A DNA stretch of 64,000 nt from an uncultured Desulfobacter sp. (lineage in GTDB: Bacteria; Desulfobacterota; Desulfobacteria; Desulfobacterales; Desulfobacteraceae). The stretch is taken from assembly GCF_963677125.1 (NCBI RefSeq), contig NZ_OY781882.1:4548501-4612500 (forward strand), read 5' to 3'. Below, piece by piece: positions 52,626 to 62,151 of the stretch (its first letter is position 1; every line of letters begins with the position of its first letter). The notes under the pieces are model-generated. The model had not been told where the DNA came from. It did not search any database and worked only from the letters and a program-made list of their open reading frames with translations. A program made the position numbers and the translations under genes.

Positions 52626-53096
52626 CTAGAAATGAAATAAAAAATATTTCCCCAGATCGTCCAAATGTTCGGTTTCCACAAATTCGCAGCCAAATTTGTA
52701 GCCGGAAAAGGCCTTTCGAATCCTTATGAGTCTATGAATCTCGGAGTGGGTTGGATTGTCCAGGGAAAATACGACCTCAGCCGTGTTGCCCACTTTGAGA
52801 AAGGCCTTTTCCCGGGTTTCAAATCGGATGCCGTTGCGTGAGAGGTCCGTGACCAGACCGGGGTGCTGCTTTTTGTTTTGTATGAGAATTCCTTTAAAGC
52901 GGACTTCCTTTCTAAAGACCTGCCGTCTTTCTAAGCTCACGCTGGAACTATGTCCGCACTTGCATGTGTATTTCAACCGGACCTGGGCCTTATGCTCGAT
53001 GAATTTGGATACGTCCTTGGTGTAGGTCTGTCCGCATGATTCACAAGCAATGGTGGCCTTTAGTTCTTGGTTTACGAAGACTTTTGGTATCGTCAT
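52626..53096 (-). CDS. PilZ domain protein with N-terminal zinc ribbon
   Basis: The 156-residue protein begins with a zinc-ribbon-like segment (CESCGQTY, then YTCKCGHSS). A PilZ domain follows, whose c-di-GMP motifs are visible: arginines in RRQVFRKEVRFKG, and DLSRNGIRFE matching D/NxSxxG. It likely binds cyclic di-GMP; the output is unknown. It converges with the dehydrogenase gene. The 134-bp gap to the next gene holds nothing notable. Confidence 0.83.
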   Translation of the reverse strand: MTIPKVFVNQELKATIACESCGQTYTKDVSKFIEHKAQVRLKYTCKCGHSSSVSLERRQVFRKEVRFKGILIQNKKQHPGLVTDLSRNGIRFETREKAFLKVGNTAEVVFSLDNPTHSEIHRLIRIRKAFSGYKFGCEFVETEHLDDLGKYFLFHF

Positions 53097-53230
53097 TTTT
53101 TATAATTCTCCGTTTAGGCCTAATAGGACTTGCAATGAATACTAAAACTATAAGGCAGGATGGCCTGTTTTTCAAGGATCAAAAGGCTGCCGGCGATATT
53201 TTGGCGGGCATTGCTGATTATAATATGCTG

Positions 53231-55699
53231 TTATGAAGACTTCTCCTTGGTTTCATTTTTAAGATCAAAGTAAAATTTGACTGCAAGGGACAATGACGCC
53301 AGTTTTGACCGTATCGAATCCCCCCGTGATGTCAGGATCAGAGGCATATCACCACATAAAATAACTCCGGCAAGGGCTGCCCCGGACTGGGTTGTCAGGG
53401 TTTTCCATAAAATATTGCCCGAATCAATGTCCGGCAGAATCAGCACATCCGCATTGCCCCGGATTCGGCCCGAGTAATGTTTTTCTTCTGCAATGGAGAG
53501 ATCCATGGCCACATCCAAGGATAGCGGGCCTTCCACAATGCAATCGTCCCTGTCTGCGAAACGGGCTGCAATATTTTCGGCTTCAATAGAACTGTCCACG
53601 CTGCGGTTGACGTTTTCAACGGCAGAAATTACTGCAACTTTGGGGACCTTGATATTGAGGTTGTGAACCACTTTTAATGCATTCTCAAGGATGGCCACAC
53701 GTTTTTGTTCGTCCGGGTAAGTGTTTAACGCCCCGTCTGAAAACGCCAGCAGTTTGTTTCGGGTGGGGATATCCACAATGGCGGTGTGGCTCATAACCTG
53801 GCCTTTTTGGAGTCGGCCACTGGCTTTCAGGTATTTAAAAACACCCCTGAGAATATCTTCGGTATGGATACGCCCTTTCATAAGGATATCAACCTTGCCC
53901 TGGTCTAAGAGGCTGACCGCTTCTTCCACGGGAGTTTCCGTATCAATGATGGTGTAGTTGTCATTGTCAATGACAAGATCGTATTCATAGGCCATCTGGC
54001 TGATTTCCTGGAAATCGCCAAGAAGCACAAACTTGGAGATGCGAAACTGGCCTTCTTCATTGGCCCGCTTGGCCGCCTGGATTGCCTCTTCGTTGCTGGC
54101 ACCCACAATGGCAATGGTCGGCGCATAGTTTTCTTCGACCGTCAGGTATGCCGCATCAATAATATCATCCAGGGTGGTCAGCGGTGCGCCTTTTTTCTTG
54201 AACCTGATTTCACGTTTGAATACAGCGGTGTCAATCAATGTGTCTTCGTCATGCCTTTTTTTGGATAGGGCATCCCGTTCGGTTTCGTAGTCTTTGAGCG
54301 ACTCAGGGGCAAAATACCCTCGGATCTGTCCGGCCGCCAGCGCGTCATGCTCAAAGTAACCGGGCATGGTCACCACGGGGTACCGCCCTGCGATATTTTG
54401 TTTGACCCGGTGCATCATGTCCGGATTTTTGGCAAGTCCGCCTGTGATGGCCATTACCCTGACATCTGCGCCGTCTGCGGTAAGCTTGAGCATGCCTCCT
54501 GCAATTTTTCTTGCCATAAAGTTTTGAACCAGCTCTATTTTTTTGCGCTGTACAGGGGTAGCCCCCTGGCGCAGGAACCCGATCATGGCATAGAAATCAT
54601 TGGTGCCCACAAGTGAGAGAAGCCCGCCCCGGCTGTCTATAACCTGTTCAAGGTCACGGATGGAAATATCCTTGGATTTGATGGCTTTAATGACCCGGTC
54701 GATGTCTATGGCGCCGCTTCTACTCGTTGACGGCAGGCCGGAATAGGCATCTATGAGCATGGAGACCCGGCCTTGCCGGTGGGCGGCAAGAGAGGTACCC
54801 CCGCCTAAATGAGCGGTGACGGCATTCACATGTTCCGGTGTCTGATTCATGAGAGAGGCCACGATCCGCCAAGCAGCCTTGTGGCTTAAATAATGCGCGC
54901 CGGCACCATTGCGTTTGATTCTTACAAATCCCGTAACCCGGTCCACCAGATCCAGTTCGTCACAGACAAAGGGATCTGTGGTGGTCAACAGCGGATCCTT
55001 TTGACTGCCGGCCATCCGGGCTAGTTCCATACCCATGGGAATACCCATGTTGCTGGCATGGGACCGCAACGGGTGTTCCACAAGATCCCCGACCATTTCA
55101 GGGACCACCCGGTAGGTGCCGGATGGGATGGGTCTGAGAAAACCGCCCTGGCAGGCGATGCCGTCAAAGGAGTCAAGGGCAATGCCGGTACGGTCCAGAT
55201 GTGCTGCCACAGCCTTTGTCCTGCGGTCTATGCTGTCTTCCTCATCAGGAAGAACATGTATTTCAAAACGATGGATTTCTTCCACGCCCTGGTATACGGC
55301 AATCCGGGTGGAGACAGTGCCCGGATTCAGCAGAAGAAATTTCATCTCTTCCCGCTGGGCTTCCCGGGCCAAGGACGGACCGAGAAGACGTTGTAGTGCC
55401 GGAGATTTTTCCTGACTTGCACGTTCCATTTCCAGCATCATGGACAGGGCATTGCCTACAATGGTATTGATTCCGGGGGAAGGAGGCGATTTAAGCAAGA
55501 CTTCGATGATTGCTGAAATATCGCTCTGCATCAGTCTGGCATCCGAAGTAGCCATGCCTTGTTTTATCTGTTCTGAAAGATCTGCCAGCCATGCCTCGCT
55601 GGTTACTGTCAGATCCCTTTCAAAAGCGGACATGGAAATATTGATTTTTCCAATTTCGCCCACGGCTTCAATTATTTTATTACGAAGTTCTGCGCTCAC
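53231..55699 (-). CDS. Fused butyrate kinase - phosphotransbutyrylase
   Basis: The 822-residue protein has three parts. Residues 1-115 are helical and unassigned. About 117-480 is a butyrate/acetate-kinase-type ASKHA domain (FLLLNPGTVSTRIAVY, AVTAHLGGGTSLAAH, MAITGGLAKNPDM). About 500-822 is a phosphate acetyl/butyryltransferase domain (YAPTIAIVGASNEEAIQAAKRA, KVDILMKGRIHTEDILRG, GDMPLILTSRGDSIRSKLASL). Separate ptb and buk genes are the norm. The fusion would convert acyl-CoA to acyl phosphate and then to the acid plus ATP in one protein. It starts at GTG, and its 61-bp upstream neighbour encodes an acyl-CoA synthetase. Confidence 0.88.
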   Translation of the reverse strand: MSAELRNKIIEAVGEIGKINISMSAFERDLTVTSEAWLADLSEQIKQGMATSDARLMQSDISAIIEVLLKSPPSPGINTIVGNALSMMLEMERASQEKSPALQRLLGPSLAREAQREEMKFLLLNPGTVSTRIAVYQGVEEIHRFEIHVLPDEEDSIDRRTKAVAAHLDRTGIALDSFDGIACQGGFLRPIPSGTYRVVPEMVGDLVEHPLRSHASNMGIPMGMELARMAGSQKDPLLTTTDPFVCDELDLVDRVTGFVRIKRNGAGAHYLSHKAAWRIVASLMNQTPEHVNAVTAHLGGGTSLAAHRQGRVSMLIDAYSGLPSTSRSGAIDIDRVIKAIKSKDISIRDLEQVIDSRGGLLSLVGTNDFYAMIGFLRQGATPVQRKKIELVQNFMARKIAGGMLKLTADGADVRVMAITGGLAKNPDMMHRVKQNIAGRYPVVTMPGYFEHDALAAGQIRGYFAPESLKDYETERDALSKKRHDEDTLIDTAVFKREIRFKKKGAPLTTLDDIIDAAYLTVEENYAPTIAIVGASNEEAIQAAKRANEEGQFRISKFVLLGDFQEISQMAYEYDLVIDNDNYTIIDTETPVEEAVSLLDQGKVDILMKGRIHTEDILRGVFKYLKASGRLQKGQVMSHTAIVDIPTRNKLLAFSDGALNTYPDEQKRVAILENALKVVHNLNIKVPKVAVISAVENVNRSVDSSIEAENIAARFADRDDCIVEGPLSLDVAMDLSIAEEKHYSGRIRGNADVLILPDIDSGNILWKTLTTQSGAALAGVILCGDMPLILTSRGDSIRSKLASLSLAVKFYFDLKNETKEKSS

Positions 55700-55760
55700 T
55701 TTTTAGGATTCCCTTTGTTTATGATCAATTAATTTAAAGGATTTGTTTTGGGTTGAGATG

Positions 55761-57572
55761 CTATTCCAGGGTCTCCTCCCCGGAGGCAATACGGCGCAAA
55801 ACAGATCTGAACAGTTTTCCTGTGGGGGTCCTTGGCAGCTGATCTGTAATGATGATCTTTTCCGGTACGGCAAAATGGCCAATTTTATCGGCGATATATT
55901 TTTTTATCTGGTCAATACATGTTTGTTCATCCTGGATCGCCTTACTGGGCACAACAAAGGCCACAATCTCCTCTCCGGAGCTGTCCTGGCCGCTGATAAT
56001 CGCAGCTTCATCAACCAGGGAGTGGGAGGTCAGCACGCCTTCAATTAAGGATGCGCCCATACTTTGTCCTTTGACCTTAATGCTGTCATCAAGCCGTCCC
56101 ATGAACCAGAAAAAACCGTCTTTGTCCGACCTGACCCCGTCGTAGGTAAAGAAACAACCTGGGAATTTTGAAAAATAGGTCTTTTTGAAATGTTCGGCTG
56201 TGCCCGTGGTGGCTGTTGCCATGGCGGGCCATGACCGGTCAAAGACCAGATTGCCGCTGATGTTGGTTTTACAGGGTTCTCCAAAATCGCTCATGATCAG
56301 AGGCTCTACCCCTAAAGCGCCAAACCCGATGGCGCCGGGACGGTTCAGTTCCGGGGTCGGATATGAATTGAGCAGTGCCGTACCGCTTTTACTTTGCACC
56401 CACAGGTTTACCACCCGTTCCGGACCGTTTACCAGTATACCGTCTGCATATTTAACCAGCCGGGGGGGAAGGGCGTTGCCACAGCAGGCAATTACGGGAA
56501 ACCGTTTGTTTGTGTTCAGTTGGCCCTGCCCCAGTTGTTCCCTGAGTGCTGAAATCAAATTCGGTCGGCACAGCAGCGCAGGATTTGGCTGTTCATTGAG
56601 AATTTTTTCAATGGTATTTACCTGGATATCTTCATCTATGAGGATAATGGCTGCGCCATTGGTTAAAGGCCCCCACAGTGCGTATGCCTGGGTCGGTGCC
56701 TTGCTCATATCCATCGTGTTGATGATCATCTCGGGTTTGTCTTGGTCAAGGGTTTTATTGAAAATATCATCAAAGGAGGCGTGGGCCTGGACCACAAATC
56801 CACCGGTGGGGAAAACCGATCCCACAGGTTTGCCGGCCAGGCGGTTTTCATATACCTTAAACAGGGGATGATCTCCCCGGGGGGTGGCCGGTTCCAGTCC
56901 GGAACGATCTGCCTGGGCCATATATGCTTCAAAGGTTGGCACGCCTTCAAGGGGCTCATTTGAGATGAGAATGGGCTGATCTTTGAGCAGGGCTTGGGTT
57001 TTCAGAATATGGTCCTTTTTTTGTTCGTAGGCATTGCCGGCTGCCATGATGACAAGTTTTGCTTTTGACGCAAGGATATCCTCTGCCACAATGGACGGGG
57101 GCAGATGGCAGCCCATGGGCAGGTAAGTGATGCCAAGGTAGGCGGCTGCCAGGGCGCTGATAATAAATTCGGGACAGCTTGGCAGGTTTAAGGCGATGCA
57201 GTCCCCGGGAGCAAGATCACTGTTTTTAAACGCTGCGGCAAGTGTGAGCACTTTGTCTTCAAGTTCATTGAACGTCAGCGTGGCAACGTTGCCCGATTTT
57301 TGATAAAAGACCAGAGCCGGTGTTTCTCCTTTGCCTTGCTCAATGATTCTATGAAGTGCGTTTTGGGTAGCGTTGATCTGTCCGTCATAAAACCAGGATG
57401 CTTGGGGCTTGGAAAAATCTTCCTTGACCACACAGGAAAAAGCAGTCTGCCACTGCAGCCGTTTTGCCTGGGCAGCCCAGAATTGCTCACGATGGTCAAG
57501 CGTGTGTCTGTGCAGACGCCGGAACGCGTCAAGACGTGTGGGGAACTTTTGGTCAAGGTCAATGCTTTCCAT
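55761..57572 (-). CDS. AMP-forming acyl-CoA synthetase family protein
   Basis: The 603-residue protein has an ANL-type layout: an acetyl-CoA-synthetase-like N-terminus, a nucleotide-binding region from about 90, and the C-terminal hinge and lysine region (GRLDDSIKVKGQSMGASLIEGVL, then LPRTPTGKLFRSVLRRI with the catalytic lysine). The usual P-loop-like STGKPK motif is divergent (PTGGFVVQAHASFDDIFN appears instead of the canonical form), so activity needs care. It should activate a short or branched acid to its CoA thioester. ATG with CGGAG upstream. It is cotranscribed with the kinase-transbutyrylase fusion. Confidence 0.82.
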   Translation of the reverse strand: MESIDLDQKFPTRLDAFRRLHRHTLDHREQFWAAQAKRLQWQTAFSCVVKEDFSKPQASWFYDGQINATQNALHRIIEQGKGETPALVFYQKSGNVATLTFNELEDKVLTLAAAFKNSDLAPGDCIALNLPSCPEFIISALAAAYLGITYLPMGCHLPPSIVAEDILASKAKLVIMAAGNAYEQKKDHILKTQALLKDQPILISNEPLEGVPTFEAYMAQADRSGLEPATPRGDHPLFKVYENRLAGKPVGSVFPTGGFVVQAHASFDDIFNKTLDQDKPEMIINTMDMSKAPTQAYALWGPLTNGAAIILIDEDIQVNTIEKILNEQPNPALLCRPNLISALREQLGQGQLNTNKRFPVIACCGNALPPRLVKYADGILVNGPERVVNLWVQSKSGTALLNSYPTPELNRPGAIGFGALGVEPLIMSDFGEPCKTNISGNLVFDRSWPAMATATTGTAEHFKKTYFSKFPGCFFTYDGVRSDKDGFFWFMGRLDDSIKVKGQSMGASLIEGVLTSHSLVDEAAIISGQDSSGEEIVAFVVPSKAIQDEQTCIDQIKKYIADKIGHFAVPEKIIITDQLPRTPTGKLFRSVLRRIASGEETLE

Positions 57573-57839
57573 ATTTTTACTCCGTAATTTGGAACATTCA
57601 AGGGGTGAGCCTTACATGATTTTAGCCATCATCATATCATGATTATCAGTACTCTGGTTAGAGTAAATTTCATTAAAATGGGTGTCAATATAAAAACTTG
57701 AGAAAATTGCTAAAAACCGGATTATCGAGTGAAGCTAAAATGTGCTGCCTGTCTGAAGTTTCTTTCAATATTGAAATTTCCCCCCGGATGATTATTTTCC
57801 CAAAATGTCTGTTTTTATCTGATTTACCGGAGCCAAACG

Positions 57840-59579
57840 TTGAAGCTGATCCTTTATTATTTTCGAAAGAATTTTAAAAAAATTGCTGCAGGCGTTTTTT
57901 TTATGATTGTGGTGGATCTGCTCCAGCTTGTGGTTCCCCAGATTGTCAGCAGGGCTGTGGATACGCTGGCGCAGGCGCATTTTGACCGTCATACCCTTTT
58001 AATTCAATGCACTGTTATTGTGGGGGCAGGGCTGCTCATGACCTTGCTTCGCTCCGGGTGGCGCATGCTTTTAATGGGGTCGGCACGGGATCTTGAGCGG
58101 GGTATTCGGGATGAGTTGTATACCCATATGCTCGGCCTGGACATGGCCTATTATGATAAAACCCGTGCCGGGGATATCATGGCCCATGCCACATCGGATA
58201 TTCTTCATGTGCGTATGGCCTTTGGTTTCGGTATAATTGCTCTGGTGGACACGTTACTTTTGGGCAGTGCCTGCATCGGCATCATGGTCTGGACAAGTCC
58301 GAAGCTTGCCGCCCTGTGCCTTATACCCTTGCCTTTTCTGGTTTTGGTCACAAAACATCTGGGTAACCGGATGCATAACTATCACACTACCGCCCAGGAG
58401 GCTTTTTCCGCGCTTACCGAGCAGGTGAGGGAAAGTTTTTTCGGCATCCGGGTTATCAAGGTGTTCAATTTTGGGCCCCAGGTTCGGCAGAAGACAGCGC
58501 ACAGCGCACAGGGATATTTTAGAAAAAATTTGAAACGGGCCTATATTAATGCCCTGCTGCGCCCCATGCTGGAACTGTTTTTTAATGCGTCCACCCTGAT
58601 TATCATCCTTTACGGCGGAACCCTGGTCATGAAAGATCAGTTAAGTCCCGGAGATTTTGTGGCCTTCATTCAATACCTGGGGATTTTGGCCTGGCCGGTG
58701 ATCGCCATCGGATGGATGACCAATCTGCTGCAGCGCGGCATGGCTTCCTTGAAACGGATCAACGTACTTTTGAACACCCGGTCCGCCATCACGTTCCCTG
58801 AAGATACGGTAATGCCGGATGGTGTAACCGGCAATATCCGGTTTGAAAAGGTCTGTTTTTCCTATGATAAGCAGGTGAATGTGCTCTCTGATATTTCAAT
58901 GGAGATTCCGGCAGGTGCCCGGATCGGCATTACCGGGCCACCTGGCTGTGGTAAAACCACGTTACTTTCATTGATCCCTCGCCTGTATGACCCCATGGCC
59001 GGGCGGATAAGCCTGGACGGCAAAGATTTGAAAACCTTTGATCCACAATTTTTAAGACGTCATATCAGCTTTATGGCCCAGGAACCGTTTTTATTTTCAG
59101 GAACGCTTGAAGATAATCTGCTTATGGGGGAGGGGGGTAAGGCGGGCGATATGCTGGATCAGGTAATTCATATTTGTGATCTGGGCGACACCATTGCCCA
59201 GATGCCCAAAGGACTTGGCACGCTGATCGGGGAACGGGGGGTGACCTTATCCGGTGGCCAAAAACAGCGGGTTACTCTGGCCCGGACCCTGGTGCATCCT
59301 AAGCCGGTGCTGCTCTTGGATGATCCGGTCAGTCATCTCGATACCCGCACCGCAGACCGGGTGATCCGGGGGCTTAAGCGGATGAACCGGAATGCCGTCA
59401 TGGTCATGGTTTCCCACAGGATTTCAGCCCTTTCCGGATGTGATCAAATTTATGTGATGGATAAAGGTAGGATTGTGGACCAGGGCACCCATGAACAACT
59501 CAAGGCCTCCAATGCCTTTTATCGTACATCCTTTAGGGTCCAGCAGTCTGAAAGCCGGTCCCGGGGAGGCCAATCATGA
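57840..59579 (+). CDS. ABC exporter half-transporter 1 (degenerate catalytic site)
   Basis: The 579-residue protein has a six-helix exporter membrane domain followed by an ATPase (Walker A GPPGCGKTTL, signature LSGGQKQ). The Walker B region reads LLLLDDPVSHLD, with Asp where the catalytic Glu normally stands, marking the degenerate site of a heterodimeric exporter. It starts at TTG 57840 and ends with a four-base overlap with its partner. The substrate (drug, lipid or peptide) is unknown. The 267-bp divergent gap to the acyl-CoA synthetase gene shows no clear promoter. Confidence 0.87.
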   Translation: MKLILYYFRKNFKKIAAGVFFMIVVDLLQLVVPQIVSRAVDTLAQAHFDRHTLLIQCTVIVGAGLLMTLLRSGWRMLLMGSARDLERGIRDELYTHMLGLDMAYYDKTRAGDIMAHATSDILHVRMAFGFGIIALVDTLLLGSACIGIMVWTSPKLAALCLIPLPFLVLVTKHLGNRMHNYHTTAQEAFSALTEQVRESFFGIRVIKVFNFGPQVRQKTAHSAQGYFRKNLKRAYINALLRPMLELFFNASTLIIILYGGTLVMKDQLSPGDFVAFIQYLGILAWPVIAIGWMTNLLQRGMASLKRINVLLNTRSAITFPEDTVMPDGVTGNIRFEKVCFSYDKQVNVLSDISMEIPAGARIGITGPPGCGKTTLLSLIPRLYDPMAGRISLDGKDLKTFDPQFLRRHISFMAQEPFLFSGTLEDNLLMGEGGKAGDMLDQVIHICDLGDTIAQMPKGLGTLIGERGVTLSGGQKQRVTLARTLVHPKPVLLLDDPVSHLDTRTADRVIRGLKRMNRNAVMVMVSHRISALSGCDQIYVMDKGRIVDQGTHEQLKASNAFYRTSFRVQQSESRSRGGQS

Positions 59580-61390
59580 ACAACCGTCCCCACGCCTTTT
59601 CCGACGAGGAAAAAAAGGTCAAACTGGCAGACCTGGCCCTGTTTAAAGCATTGATTCCCTATGTTCGGCCCTACGCCTGGATGCTTGGGTTAACGACGTT
59701 TCTTGTTTTTGTGGTCACCGGCTTTGAGCTGTTACAGCCCTGGCTCATCCAGCAGGCCCTTGACGGGTTTATTCTTGTTTCAGGTGATCCGGGGGTGAAG
59801 ATCCTGGGGGTTAAAATTGAGCAGTTCTCTGTTTTTGGTATCTGGGTCGGTGTGGTGATCCTCACAGGGTTTGTGCTGGATTTCAGCCAGGCCATGTTCA
59901 TGGAGTATACGGGCCAGAAAATAATGCTCAATCTGCGGTGCCGCCTGTTTGACCATATGACGGATCTGCCTGTGGCCTATTTTGATAAAAATACCTCTGG
60001 ACGGCTTGTGGCCCGGGTGGCCGGGGACATTGAAAATATGAACGAAATGTTTACAAGCGTTCTTGTTTTTATTTTCAGGGATCTGCTGCTGATGGCCGGG
60101 GTATTTGTGATTTTGTTTTTCACCAATCACCGGCTTACCTTCTATTTAAGCCTGCTTATTCCTGTGATCTTTGTGGGGGTGGTTTATTTTTCGGGGTTGT
60201 TGCGCAAGGTATTTCGGACGCTGAGACAAAAAAATGCTGAGATTAACCATCGTTTTTCCGAAGCCATCACCGGGATCCGGGCCATCCAGACCTGCATGGC
60301 CGCTTTGCATTTTATCCATGAGTTCAAACGCCTGAACATGGCCCATTTCAAGGCTGCCATGGCCCATATCCGGGTCTTTGCCGTGTTTATGCCCATGGTG
60401 GGACTTATGGGCACCCTGGCCGTGGCTGTTATTATCTGGAACGGCTCTTTTATGGTGGAAAACCATGCGTTGACCATTGGTGAACTTGCGGCGTTTTTGG
60501 CCTATATGAAATTGTTTTTCAGACCCTTGAGAGAGTTATCCGAAAAATTTAATCTGCTGCAGAACGCCTTGGCCTCAGCCGAAAGGATCATTACCGTATT
60601 AAATACGCCCAAGGCCCGGCAGGATACGGCAGAGTTCCGGGGGGCGGATCCGGGCCCTATCCGGCAGCTGGCATTTGAAGATGTATCGTTTTCATACACC
60701 CCGGATGCTCCGGTATTGAAAAATATCCGTTTCAACCTTGAAAAGGGCCGGGCTATGGGGATTGTGGGGCAGACCGGGGCAGGTAAGAGTACCATCATCA
60801 ATCTTACTGCCGGGTTTTACAGTCCCACGGCCGGCCGCATCCTTATTAACGGTCATAATTATTTGAACATGGATATTGCCGGTATCCGGTATCACACCGC
60901 CCTGGTCATGCAGGATCCCATTCTGTTTTCCGGAACCGTACGGGAAAACATTAGCCGTTTCCTGAATGGTTCCGGCCAGGATGATCTAACGCTTGAAGCA
61001 GCCCTGAAGCAAGCCAACTGTTCATTTCTGTTCGATAAATTTTCAGGGCTCGATACCATGCTCCGGGATGGCGGCCGCCCCCTCTCTTCGGGAGAAAAAC
61101 AGCTGGTCTGCATTGCCCGGGCCTTTGCTTGTAACCCGGATTTGATTATCTTTGACGAGGCGACCTCTTACATGGATTCCCAGTCCGAGGTGAAAATTCA
61201 TGATGCCATGAAAAGACTGATGGAAGGACGTTTGTCCATTATCATTGCCCATCGCCTTTCAACCGTAAGATCTTGTGATCATATCCTGGTGTTAAAGGAC
61301 GGGCAGATCATTGAGCGGGGCGGCCATGAACAGCTTGCCCGGGCCAATGGTGAATATACACGGCTGCTTGAAAAGGAGCGGATTGGATGA
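59576..61390 (+). CDS. ABC exporter half-transporter 2 (canonical catalytic site)
   Basis: The 604-residue partner has the same exporter architecture. It carries Walker A GQTGAGKST, a variant signature LSSGEKQ, an intact Walker B LIIFDEATSYMD and H-loop IIAHRLS. With half-transporter 1 it should form a heterodimer with one active and one degenerate ATP site. Heterodimers of this type include multidrug and lipid exporters. It overlaps the previous gene by four bases and ends just before a hairpin. Confidence 0.9.
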   Translation: MNNRPHAFSDEEKKVKLADLALFKALIPYVRPYAWMLGLTTFLVFVVTGFELLQPWLIQQALDGFILVSGDPGVKILGVKIEQFSVFGIWVGVVILTGFVLDFSQAMFMEYTGQKIMLNLRCRLFDHMTDLPVAYFDKNTSGRLVARVAGDIENMNEMFTSVLVFIFRDLLLMAGVFVILFFTNHRLTFYLSLLIPVIFVGVVYFSGLLRKVFRTLRQKNAEINHRFSEAITGIRAIQTCMAALHFIHEFKRLNMAHFKAAMAHIRVFAVFMPMVGLMGTLAVAVIIWNGSFMVENHALTIGELAAFLAYMKLFFRPLRELSEKFNLLQNALASAERIITVLNTPKARQDTAEFRGADPGPIRQLAFEDVSFSYTPDAPVLKNIRFNLEKGRAMGIVGQTGAGKSTIINLTAGFYSPTAGRILINGHNYLNMDIAGIRYHTALVMQDPILFSGTVRENISRFLNGSGQDDLTLEAALKQANCSFLFDKFSGLDTMLRDGGRPLSSGEKQLVCIARAFACNPDLIIFDEATSYMDSQSEVKIHDAMKRLMEGRLSIIIAHRLSTVRSCDHILVLKDGQIIERGGHEQLARANGEYTRLLEKERIG

Positions 61391-61437
61391 AATTTGGGGG
61401 CAACCTTGATAACGCTTTAATGCTGTGAAAATTTTTC

Positions 61438-61476
61438 AGCCACGCCCAATTTATTTTTTTTGAATTCGGCGTGGCT
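61438..61476. terminator. Hairpin between convergent ABC and HU genes
   Basis: AGCCACGCC (61438-61446) pairs with GGCGTGGCT (61468-61476), a perfect 9-bp stem with a T-rich loop. It sits between convergent genes and is followed by TGTCTTAATT on the plus strand. The T tract is weak, so termination is plausible, not certain. Confidence 0.5.
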
Positions 61477-61480
61477 TGTC

Positions 61481-61777
61481 TTAATTAGCGGTCTCTGTTT
61501 CGTTGATTTTGTTTCTCAGTTTGCCGGAACATTTGAAGGTCACAATTTTTCTGCCTGCCAGCGTCATTGTTTCGCCGGTTGACGGATTTCTGCCCTTCCT
61601 GGGTGCTTTTTCATTTATCTGGAATTTCCCAAATCCAGATATCATGATGTCGTTTCCGGATGCCAGGGTTAATTTGATAATTTCAAGCATCTCTTCCACC
61701 GTGTTTTTGGCCTCAGCGCCTGATAAATCAAGTGTTTCTGATATTTTTTCTACAATATCCATTTTGGTAATCGTCAA
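61481..61777 (-). CDS. HU/IHF-family DNA-bending protein
   Basis: The 98-residue protein has the family fold and motifs: helices at the start (DIVEKISETLDLSGAEAKNTVEEMLE), ISGFGKFQINEKAPRKGRNPSTGE (the beta-arm with the intercalating proline), and FKCSGKLRN at the end. The sequence is closer to IHF-alpha than to HU, but I do not assign the subunit. The start is TTG 61777, with GGGGGA about 6 bases upstream. An internal ATG at 61762 is possible. Confidence 0.87.
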   Translation of the reverse strand: MTITKMDIVEKISETLDLSGAEAKNTVEEMLEIIKLTLASGNDIMISGFGKFQINEKAPRKGRNPSTGETMTLAGRKIVTFKCSGKLRNKINETETAN

Positions 61778-61952
61778 TATATTCCCCCATTCAACCTATT
61801 GAAAACATTTAAAGAAAGGCCTTAACTACTGTGATTGACGCCGGATGTCAAGAAAAAGCAGTGAAGTCTGCTCATAAATCGTTGTCTGCTACCACCAAAA
61901 GCATCACAAAAGAAATCAAATGGGTTCAAAAAAAATTCATAAGAATTATGTA

Positions 61953-61979
61953 TAAAGTATTACCGATTTTTGCCGATAA
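61953..61979 (+). promoter_or_regulatory. Sigma-28 (FliA) promoter of the fliS-flaG cluster
   Basis: TAAAGTAT (61953-61960), 11 bases, then GCCGATAA (61972-61979): nearly identical to the flagellar sigma-28 consensus TAAAGTTT-N11-GCCGATAA. Transcription would start near 61990, giving a leader of about 160 bases before fliS. This is the only regulatory site I see in the 374-bp gap. Confidence 0.8.
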
Positions 61980-62151
61980 ATAACTTTAAGAATTCATGAA
62001 TACGACCAAAGCTAAAAAGCACTGATAAAAAATACCCAATGACTGCACGATATAAGAAATGGGCGCCTTGCAGTCTTATGCCCACAAATTTTTAGTGCAA
62101 CCCTTAGGATGGCAAAAGTCAGGCGGTTGCAAAAAGGAGCGTTAAATTAAT

